This document shows, piece by piece, positions 1 through 10,330 of a stretch of DNA of 64,000 bases. Source of the stretch: Sipunculus nudus (taxonomy: Eukaryota > Annelida > Sipuncula > Golfingiida > Sipunculidae); contig CM049320.1 in assembly GCA_026874595.1 (NCBI GenBank), forward strand, positions 34,880,214 to 34,944,213. Reading direction: 5' to 3'. The notes beneath the pieces are model-generated. The model saw only the letters and a list, made by a program, of their open reading frames with translations, was not told the DNA's origin and searched no databases. Position 1 is the stretch's first letter. Every line of letters starts with the position of its first letter. The position numbers were made by a program, and so were the translations under genes.

Positions 1-1465
1 CAATACCCTGAGCCAATACAATTTCTCCGGTTGCCGTCTCATCAGAGAAAGGTAATTCACTTTCTAACAATAGAGACTGAGACGCTCCAGTGTCTCTTAG
101 AATTTTGATTGGTACGGGTTCAATACAGTCCCTTTCTAAAGATACAAAACCCTGTGACACAAAAGGCTTAAATTCTTTACGAATAGCCTGAAAGTCATTA
201 TTCTTTCCCACAATGACAGGATCCTTTAAACCTACTGTCCCTGATGGAGGTTCACAAAGCAAGCCCTCGTATGTATTCACGAGTGCACTTGGTGATATTT
301 CCTTAAGACTTGTCTCTTTATTCTTTTTGAGACTCAGACACGTAGCCATAACATGTCCTGGTTTCTTACAATAATAGCAGATAGGTCCAGTCCTCAATTT
401 GGGTTTTTCACTTGTCTCACCCTTTTTACCCTCAGAAAATTCTTTTCTAGGTCGAGGTGGACTCCCCTTTTTGTCATTACCATTTACATTTCTTGGTCTT
501 TGAAAACCAACTTCTCTTGCTTTATCATATTTACTCTTATGAGTCAAAGCAAATTCATCGGCAAATTTTGCCGCTTGTTGTAACGTAGTTACTTCCTTCT
601 CATCTAAATATGTCTTAATATCATCTCTAATACATTTCTTAAACTCTTCAACTAATATCAGTTATTTTAATTTCTCATAATCTGAATTCACGGTTTTTGA
701 GTTACACCATTTCTCAAAAAGTAACTCTTTCTCATGAGCAAATTCAACATGAGTTTGAGTATATGTTCTCCGTAAATTTCGAAACTTTTGTCTGTAAGCT
801 TCAGGCACTAATTCATATGCATGAAGAATAGCATATTTGAGAGAATCATAATTTGAACATTCTTCTACAGATAAAGAAGAATATACTCCTTGGGCTTTTC
901 CAGTGAATACACTTTGTGCCAGAATAGGCCATAACTCTATTGGCCACCTAAGATTTTTAGCGATTTTCTCAAAGTGTAGAAAGAATTTATCTACTTCTTT
1001 TTCATTGAATGAGGGAACTAATCTGATATATCTGTTAGTGTCTAAAATTCCACCCGTTGCAGAATTTTCTTTTTTATCCTCATCAAATTTAGTTTTAGTT
1101 CTAGTTCTTTTAACTCTAGTTCCTTCATTTCTCTAGCCTCTTTAGCCATTTGTACTTCTCTTTCTCTATTTATGTTCTCTATTTGTAGTTCTCTCTTTAT
1201 TTCTAATTCTTTTAATTTCAATTGATAATCATATTGACCAGAGTCAGCACCTTTTTGTGGTTCTGGAGGGTACAATCCCAAAACGGAACCCCTTAAACAG
1301 ATCATTATCCACAAGATGATCTACAATTCTCCTTTTTAATTCTTACTTTCTCATTGACTGTTTTCCTTCTATATTTAATTTGTTACAAGTTTCCAATAAC
1401 TCAACTTTTTTCATTTGGTCTAAGACCTGCGTAGTGGGATTAACTATAAATTTATCAATATCCAT
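1..1465 (-). pseudogene. gag-protease region of the LTR element, disabled
   Basis: The minus-strand start ATG is at 1465. A charged Glu/Lys/Arg-rich coiled coil lies at about 1240-1090, followed by a SCAN-like capsid region (about 1020-620), a basic linker, and a CCHC zinc knuckle (378-338; CYYCKKPGHVMATC). The protease active site DTGAS is at 94-80. Breaks are visible: an in-frame stop near 1345, an extra base in the GGGGTTCC run near 1290, a second frame change near 1075, and an in-frame TAA near 665. The protease part continues past base 1. Nucleic-acid binding and particle assembly are the known family roles; this copy cannot make them from one intact frame. Confidence 0.8.
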
Positions 1466-1694
1466 TTTGAGTTTTTTATGAGTTTGTCCTATAAAAATAT
1501 GAAATAACCAATACTCTACTATATGAAATACTTATTTCTAAAAATATATGACTATACAATCTACTATAATGTTACTAATGTTTACTGTGAGTCTTTCTTA
1601 CTTTAGAAATTCACATCAAAAATGAAACTCAATACTCAAAATAGAAAGAACCCCAACTCATACCCCTAAAGAAAACGAGCCAAAAAGAGAAAAG

Positions 1695-1712
1695 CCAGCG
1701 GACGAGCCCCCA
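1695..1712 (-). other. Primer-binding site, tRNA-Pro type
   Basis: The minus strand reads TGGGGGCTCGTCCG from 1712, the 14-base start of the classical tRNA-Pro primer site known from murine leukaemia virus. It follows the LTR end after the spacer TAAAA. The bases after these 14 diverge from the standard 18-base site. Confidence 0.75.
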
Positions 1713-1717
1713 TTTTA

Positions 1718-2390
1718 TGTTGCGTGTAGCACACAACATCCCCGAGTTCCACTCACACAACGAAGATGTTAAATGAAAAACTGACTCACAAATATAGTAC
1801 AAAATATATATAATTATTTAAACAAACATTATTGACAATACATACAATACATGAACACAAAGTCTCTAACACATAATAACTAAATCTAGGTGCGGTACAA
1901 ATGAAGAAATACTTATCTGCTGTAAATCAAAGTCACTGGTGCTGGTTCGACGAAATAAAAATGACTCCGGGGTTGCTCTGAGGAGTCATAACGAAAGTTC
2001 AGTTCATAATCCGTGCACAACCATTATAAAATCCAAAACGTCCAAAAAGTCTCCGCCTCATCACTAGGAGACTACATATCATCAGGCCTGGATATCCCTG
2101 CATATCAGTTCTTGTTTGCAACCCAATTCAAAATCGCCAAATGAAGGGTATTTATAGTGTCTGTGGACCTTAACGCAATATCGATCGATCCACTTTTAAG
2201 TCCGGTTCAGGTTGTTTAACCGCTGTTAATGAATGAATGAAAACGTTCTCTTTGTCCGTTTATTTGTTGTTGCCGGAGTTCAATAAGTGACTGTAAGCGA
2301 CACGGGTCAACGCGTTCCTGTTGTTCCTGGGTCGATGGTTCTAAGGTCCTTCCCCGAGTGCCCTGCCATCGCGTACGGACATACATCACA
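1718..2390 (-). repeat. 5' long terminal repeat
   Basis: The proximal end is well placed: on the minus strand it ends in CAACA at 1718, five bases before the primer site. The distal end is probably TGTGATG at 2390, giving TGT...ACA ends, but a short duplicated flank (CATGCTATACAGGTA twice, 2390-2420) allows starts up to about 2413. A TATA box (CTATAAATA, 2157-2149 on the minus strand) fits the U3/R promoter of the element. The partner LTR is outside the window, so target-site duplication cannot be tested. Confidence 0.7.
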
Positions 2391-5300
2391 TGCTATACAG
2401 GTACATGCTATACAGGTGATGGACTGATATCTCTAAATGTCTTTGCTGTTATGATCTAGAATGGGACATATACCTCTCAGCAAAATTTGAAACTTTAATT
2501 GATCCATAATACAAGTGTAACCGTATAGTGTAGACCGTGTAAACCTGATTTGATTTTAGGCCCGGGATAGACGGTGACGGAATTTGTTATGATATAATGA
2601 TGTAATGATACATAATGTCGCCAATCGCTTTGTCTTGCTCTATTGGAAGAACCTGCAGAGAATTTCATTTTTTTCTATAAATATAGACGCGTCTGAATCC
2701 TTTCAGAGTTTTTTCTTCTGAATTATATACTCTTCGTTCCACATGCCTGGGACCATTCAAGTGGACTCGCAAACTTATTATTTCTTGGATTAACTTATGT
2801 ACCACTTATATGAGATCTATTTCTTAACCCTAACAAAAATAACACCCTTTTCTTTGGCATTACCACTTTATTTCAGCAAGCTCCCGTATTTAGCATATGG
2901 ATAAATAACGTAATAAGCTGTAGGTTGTCTTGGCCATGATGTGTCTATCCCATCACTAAGAGCTCCATCGTTCAGCCGCCGACAATAGTGGCTAGGGCTT
3001 CAATGCATTTACATCGTTCTTTGCCGGATGTGCTATAAATATTGTCGTATTTTCGGTTTCTGTAACCTAGCAAATCAATCAGAATCACAGAAAGTACCAA
3101 AGCCGAATCCAAATTTAAACCAACACTGAATTTCCTTTCGGAATTCCTCATTTAATCCTCGTGGAGTTAGAGGGGCACATTTAAAACCGAAATATAGAAA
3201 ACTGCCGTGTAGAAACTGGATCCGAATCATGACATGTCAAGGATATACCTTATATTATATATACCTATATTCTTTGATCGGGGTAAATCGGTACACGTCG
3301 GTTTAGCAATGTAAAGGAAAAACTTTCTCATGACATATCTTTCACTACGTCATCAAACGAATTACAGTGAAACTTTGCAATGAAACCACCCGTGAAACTG
3401 AGCAAAGTGATCTTAATTCACAGATGGTCACAATAGACAGGTCAGTTGTAGGCAATTTGAATCCGTTCGGTTCACTCAAGGGAGGTCTTATTAGACAAGT
3501 TCAATCGTATATACAATGAATGGACTGATGATATAACTGTAAATAGATTTCCCATATCAATATCAATAGGCCTAATTCCAGCGTCACGTTTACAATCTAA
3601 CCAACTTTATATACCCACGTGGTTGTTTTATCCTTTAGTGCATTTACCATCTTTACCGTAAATCTATAATAGTTATAAATATTACAAAAGGGGAACTATA
3701 TGGTAGCCTAAGCGTCTTTAATTTCAATTCATTTCGGTGGTGGATTATGCTGAGTATATTTACCTTCCTTTAAAGGGCTAGTCGCTGCCTATGAAATAAC
3801 CCGAAATATTCCACTTAAATGCTGAAGATGTCAGGCTGTGTTAACAGCAAGTTCGGTCTCCATGGGAGGAACTGAGGGCGTGTCGGCGGGTACAGAGCAG
3901 GGTTGGCTGGCCCAGGGTGACACAAAGGACTCTTGCTCTATACAAAATTTGACCGGAGGCACCAGAGTGCTTATCCTGCAATACCCTTCGTTAAATATAA
4001 TAATTATTCAAGGCAAGTTTTCTTAAGCTGACGCCTTTTTATTTTGCTGCATATTCATACATATCTAACCTCAACTGTAGATTTGAGATTTCATAATCCA
4101 TACAGTACCAATGCAGACATGTTACTTAGCAAATACTCGATGAACAAGTCTTAAATGATTTTTTTTTTTCAAATAAACATTTACTGACACCTTGTAGTGT
4201 CAATATTTCTGAAGAATAGTAGTAAATATTCAAAATGTTTAAAAAGCTTACAACTTAACACATATCTCTTAATATAAAATAATTCAGTTCAGTCCATCTC
4301 ACGATTACCTTCCACGGTTCGATTATTAAATAAAATGATGTAAGGTATTAATACCTCATTTTTGAAATGTTCGTGGTGCAAATGCGTTTAATGTGGCACC
4401 CTAGGGTAGATAGTGCATGCCGCTACTCGTTTTCAGCAGCTGCCACTGCCTTATTTTGGTAACAAGAAGCCATGTGCTTCAATCTCTTTTGACAGTGCAA
4501 AGCGTTTTCACAACGATGATTGGGTCCCTACTGGCTAAGGCTTGATCTACATCGGATCTCTAAGGAAATAAGAAACCCTGAATGACTCTCCGTTATGAAC
4601 AACTCTGTCATTCCGACAGCTCGTGCAGTTAAACGCGTGGTCAAATAAATATACACTACAAATGCTTAAGCAGGAGAAGGGGGGGGGGGGGTGTATCGGC
4701 AACCCATGGGCTAAATACACCAACATCTTCGAATTCCCATACCTTGCCCCCTCTCAGCATCAACTCTGTTTAGCACTATGTTCGTCACCATGTTGTTTGT
4801 ACACTCAACATGTATGATTGCTGATTCTGTGAGCTACGACGTCTATAGGCTTAAACCGAAGTGACTGATGTCTGTCGAGAATTTTATATTTGTAGATGAC
4901 TGCTTGCTGGCAGCTTTAAAAGGACAAGGCCTACAAAATACTTGAACCAGGCTTCTGCTTTACAATCAGAATACGGAACACGGAAGTGATGTTATAGGCT
5001 GCACCTTGTACGTATTCTCGAGAGTTTGCGCCTGAGAAGGACATAACCTCCGTTGCCTGAAAATGATTACGGACATTTCATGATAGTACAGGATCTTCAA
5101 CACAGAAGTGTTGCACAGTATTAACACCAATAAGGGCACTTTGTAGGATGGTCCAGCTTCAGTGGATTAGACGTGGGCTGGATCCAACACGATACTTCAG
5201 AGGTCTTCTTCTCTTAGATAGTCCCTGACAAAAAGAACATTCGATGGCAACTCAAAATCATCCCTGGGACAGTTAATATTTTGGTAGCCCGTGACAGGGG

Positions 5301-6138
5301 TGAGCATTGGCTGTAGTCTGCGCAGACTGTGGACGAATTTTTAAATTCAGATTTGCGAATTCCATTTGAATAGCAGTATAACACTTACTTTTGTATAATA
5401 TGGTTGTATTAAGCAGTGTATACCTCATAGTAAATTTGATATTTTTCTTTTTTTTTTCGTTATTCATACCCCCTTCGGAATCAGTTACTAGCTAATCACT
5501 GGTACTTGTTTCTTGATCGCTAATTGCAATTATTGACGTCTATTTCAATGTTATATAGTATGTCACTATTTAGGTAAATCACTTTTGCTAAAGAACGACT
5601 CTACCCGTTGTCAGAGTTTCCATGATCTTTACCACCAACTGATTTCTTCAACATTACATATTTCTTGTAAAATAAATTGTTTGTATTTTGTATTGCACCT
5701 TGATTATAGCCATGTGCCATGGCTGTTGTGGACGTTGTTGTATGGGAATACCCCTCCGGATACTGATACCTATAATGTATCTTAGAAACCTGATGTAAAA
5801 ATATTCACGGTACATTTAGTCTTGATTTTTGAAAATGTGCAGTAAATTTACAACGCCTCACTTGATCAATTATGCTGATTGCTTCTCAATGTCTTCCTAT
5901 AAAGAAATTAACTGCCTAATACCTTTTGTAGTTACTTTCTGTGCTTTGATAATTCTTCGATAGAATTTTTTCCTTATATGTACGAAAGTCTGAGGGCAAT
6001 GGCAATAACTACAATACACATATAAAGATATTTAAGCGCCACATTACCAAATTGATACTAATACAGACACCAAGATGAATGACTGCTATGATAATCTGGA
6101 GATCGTGAGAGGGCCATTAAATTATGGTCTGCCTTCAT
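2391..6138. other. Intergenic, no firm gene
   Basis: AT-rich sequence with no ORF that looks coding except the weak candidate exon at 3831-3975. It holds a 13-base poly-G tract (4679-4691). No RNA gene or recognisable transposon domain was seen. Confidence 0.5.
3831..3975 (-). CDS. Possible terminal exon of an unknown gene (weak)
   Basis: A GC-richer patch in AT-rich surroundings. On the minus strand an acceptor-like TATTGCAG precedes base 3975, and an open frame of 47 codons runs to TGA at 3833-3831. The peptide is Pro/Ser/Val-rich with two Cys and no domain I know. No upstream exon could be joined. The opposite strand is also open (3838-4026), so base composition alone could explain it. 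Confidence 0.15.
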
Positions 6139-6380
6139 TTAACCAAATGTGCGCTCACATATGTAACCGAATGCGTAAGGACTTTCTTTTTCCGCCCGGT
6201 ACCACTGGAAGTTTCTTGTAATTATCATCATTATGCGATCTCTTGCCATCGCCCAGGTTTTGTCTTCCATCCAGTTCTGGTACTTCATTCCGATTAGAGC
6301 CTCCCCCCATCCCCATACGTCAGTGATGATTCTGTGTCCTGACATCCAGTATCCATACATTTCCTTGGTTGCAAGTCCAT
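6139..6380 (-). CDS. PAN-lectin gene exon 4: second half of C-type lectin domain
   Basis: Acceptor CATATTCAG; encodes YWMSG, VWGWGE and GYICER, then TAA. Only one Cys (C242) is present, which would pair with C135. The usual loop pair is absent. Confidence 0.85.
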
Positions 6381-9300
6381 CTGAATATGCAAAACGACAT
6401 TGATCAACATTATGTATGAACGTTCAAATAAACATCGAAATTTTGAAAATATTCTACCATATAACTGGACTTGTCAAAATGTAAAAAGTCTTTGGGGTTG
6501 ATTATTATTTAGCAGCTGTCAAAAAACGCTTCACCCTGCCCTGGTGAATATCAAAATCCGTAAAGTAAAATACCTAAATGTGCCTGTCGTGTTTTCATTC
6601 TATCATTGCATCAATTTTTTTAAGCTGATTCAATTTTACATGTTTTTCAGTTATTGGCTTGGCTTTTTTTTCTGTGAATGTATAGATGCAATTTTGAACA
6701 GCTAATTCTCCATAATATGATTATGGAATGTCAAAATTTGAAGGCCACCTTAATTAGACAGACCTATGCGTTGTTACGCACTCGTCAATTTTCTGTACCA
6801 GGATAAGTGTAGCTAATTTGCATTGTCTGAATCCTAAATTAAAAAATAATAAAAATATTATTTATACAGGTGAGAAGCTCCGTAAGAGAAGAGAAAGAAG
6901 CAGAACATATTCTTATTGTTAAACAGATTTTTTCTTATATTTGACTAAATATCTGTTACCAGGTGCTAGTCACACAACTTTTGCCCACCCTGATCCTACA
7001 TCTGTACATTAAAGTGGCCTTATAAGTAAACAAAAATGAATGCTAAGTATACTGCTTTTCAAGGACGTCACTTTTGTTGCGTTACGTTGGCTTAAACGTG
7101 TGCTGTAATGTCCTATCAGTATCAGCCTTATATTTTTTGTAATGATATTCTAAGCTAGTGCAAAGATTTATCATAAAAGCCTCACTGCCTGGCCGCTGTA
7201 TATGCATTTACAGTTGCCATAATCTAAAACCAGATGTGAATAGACATGCTTGGAGATATCATACAGCGTTTACTAATTTATATGTTCCTGGGTCAGTTGT
7301 AACGTTTTTCCTTATTAATTATATGAAGTAGACATGTCCCAAGACAACATATTTCCAAGGAGTACTACTTATTATGATTTTATAAATTTTATAAAATATT
7401 ATACATGTATTACTATAGCACAAATTTAACACAGAGAGCATGCTCTTATGCGCTTTATACAAAAAGAAGTAAGTGTAATATTAATTAACACAGCATGAAT
7501 TTATAAATGAATAGATAATGATAGCTAAAACACTAGAATCGATAATAAATAATGATATTAAACTTAAATATGATATAACAACTTATGTGAGTTTTCCTGC
7601 TGGATGTAAAATATTTCAATTTGCGGCATAATGTCCTTAGACAGACCAGCTAGAAAAAAATGCATGGCATGATCTAGTTCAGACATAAGCACATATAAAC
7701 AGGTTTTTTTTAAAGGCATTCAGACTGATGGCATTCTGAAACTTGCCTTGAGTTCTTTAACAAATTTAAACTTGAAACTGGCAGTCACGATGTTGTCTGA
7801 CGAAATATGAAAAATATGTCAAGTATCTGGCCAGGTATAGAAAACTGACAATTGCAAAAAAGATTTGTATTCAAAGGAACATTCCAAAGGACACCGACAT
7901 CACATAGAGAATCAGTTTGTAGCGTATGCTAACATTTCCCTGATCTGATCTAACTGGTAGTAATTTTCTCAAAATCAAATTTAGTCATGAAAGGAGCTCT
8001 GGTTTTGTGAGTCCTGGAGTGTGGAACACTACCTCTGCATTTCACACTCGATAGTTTAGAAAAGCACTTGAAAACACATATTTTTATAAAGCATTTGACT
8101 GGGTATAATTCTTAATATTACTTGTTTTTTTTAAGATTAGTGCACATTACGCAGTAATTGAACATTCAAATTTTACAAACTTTAAGTCATTATATATACC
8201 AAAAATTATATAGCATATCACATTATTTATCAAGTATGATTTTTTTAAAGTATTGCAATATGTGGAAGGCGGTCTAGAGCACGTATGGTTTTACACTAAA
8301 TAATATGAATTATTATTATCATTATTGATACTATTTAATATTTGTGATTCAGTTTACCTCGTGGTTGGAGTGTAGAGTCAGCCTTTATAATGTCCTCAAT
8401 ATGACGCTGTTCCTTTTGAGTGTTAATGCTGACCAAGCGTCCATTCGCCGTGGTGCATTGTCTCGATGCATCTTGCCAGGATATGCGTTGAGCCACTTTT
8501 ATCATGTAGCAGGATAGTTTACCGTCGTCACCGGACATCCCGTGCCTGAAGCCTTCGGTGATTTCTAAAATATCATACACTCAACTGATTAACGAAAGAT
8601 GAATATGATAATTTGCATTTTCACCAAAAGATGTATGTTGGTTTAATAATTGATAAAAGAGACAAATGATATTATTATATACCTCGTTTCTTGACAAAAT
8701 TAATTCAGACTGGCGCGCGCAATGGAATGCTCTAGTAAACATTTATGAAAAAGTTAACTGTTTTATCAAAACCATATGCCCTTAACCATTGGTTAAACAT
8801 GGTTTTAATCATAAAAGAAGACCAGAAAATATGCAGAACAACCTTTATTCCGAACAAAACAAAAGGGCATCATATTATTCAGTTTAATGTATTTTAAATA
8901 TTATATTTTAATATTATGTATTAATATTTTCATATAATTAAGTTTAAATTACTCAAGCACTGCCCAGACCGTGGGTGCCTTATACACATATAATTATACA
9001 CATATAATTACAAGTAGAATGCATGCAGATAAAAATCATGGAAAAGAACATAATTGACAAAAAAATTTTACCAATCTCATGACACAAATCCTTAGGCGCA
9101 GGTGCTAGAAAAAACAAGAGACCGGCATTAATTAAAATGATAGAAATCGATAATCGTTCTGTAATTTCATTCTACCTGAAAGGGTTACTAATTATACCTT
9201 TATTAGATTAACTATTCCATATCATCAAAACGTATCTTAAAACGAAGCTGGTTTGAAGCGTAAACAACAAACAGATACTCGGTAAACAACCTGTCACTTC

Positions 9301-9815
9301 TTCTACGGCCTTCCTAGAGCTCGCAGTGGTTCCCCGGTCACTACTATGACTCACTCGTGATAAGCATCCTACAACAAGATTTGTATCAACGAGAAGCATT
9401 CTACATCGTTATCGAATTGATAATCATAAACATGACTTGCCAGTCTTATAATAATAACAACGTTAGCACCATAACATGTTCTGTGCAACGATATCTACGT
9501 TTAAAGCATTAAAAAGAAAAACACTTATACCGATATCGGATCTAACTCTTCTACATCGAACTTGATTTCTTTATATGTACCTAACTAAGTGCATCATTTT
9601 ACTCATTTCTCATGTCCGAAATAAGTATGGTAACATGCATACATGTCACCATTGTTGAACCTGAGTCTTTGTTATTACAATATTAAATCAATTCCTGATA
9701 TAATTAGTTCTATGTCCTAAACTAAATGTCAGTCCTCGGTATATCCCGGAAGGTGATTTTTGGTGATTTTACAAAATATTACGGGCATCTCTTCGCAAGG
9801 GGTAAAAAGCTCTTA

Positions 9816-9877
<62 letters not shown>

Positions 9878-10189
9878 ATGTATTTATGTGTGTATGTGTG
9901 TGAAATAAAAAGTTATCTTTGAGAAAATAAATAAACCTACCCTTGCGGCATTCGATATAATCACAATTACCCGATGTTTCCAATTTCAAGTCAATGTCAG
10001 TCAGTAAAAGAAAATATTTCCCGGCGCAGGACAGCACGCCTCCACATTGCCGGTGGAACGAGCATGTGCGCAAGTACCTCATCCAATGTCCACCCTTTCT
10101 TTGTGCCAATATTCTCTTTGCTCTCAATATATCTTTATTCTTATGAATGATGTACTGTATGTCAAATGTATCAGTCGCTAAGGCTGCAA

Positions 10190-10220
<31 letters not shown>

Positions 10221-10287
10221 TCAATATTAGTTCGTTATCTTGAGTCAACAATATGTTTATATACACACACATTTATATATATATATA

Positions 10288-10330
<43 letters not shown>

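Larger units (their letters stand above)
1..2390 (-). mobile_element. Gypsy-like LTR retrotransposon, 5' part, truncated by the window edge
   Basis: Reading on the minus strand the order is LTR, primer-binding site, gag with coiled coil, SCAN-like capsid region and CCHC zinc knuckle, then the first part of an aspartic protease. Reverse transcriptase, integrase and the 3' LTR would lie to the left of base 1. The order and the DTG protease motif place it among Ty3/Gypsy-type elements. The copy is defective, with in-frame stops and frameshifts in gag. It is 3.7 kb or more from the nearest gene model and has no evident role there. Confidence 0.85.

Noticed and set aside
9726-9908. ORFs rich in Tyr-Ile over TA tracts (also near 10.3, 38.9, 44.8, 46.9, 60.2 and 61.0 kb)
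   Set aside because: They are translations of (TA)n microsatellites, open on both strands with no domain.
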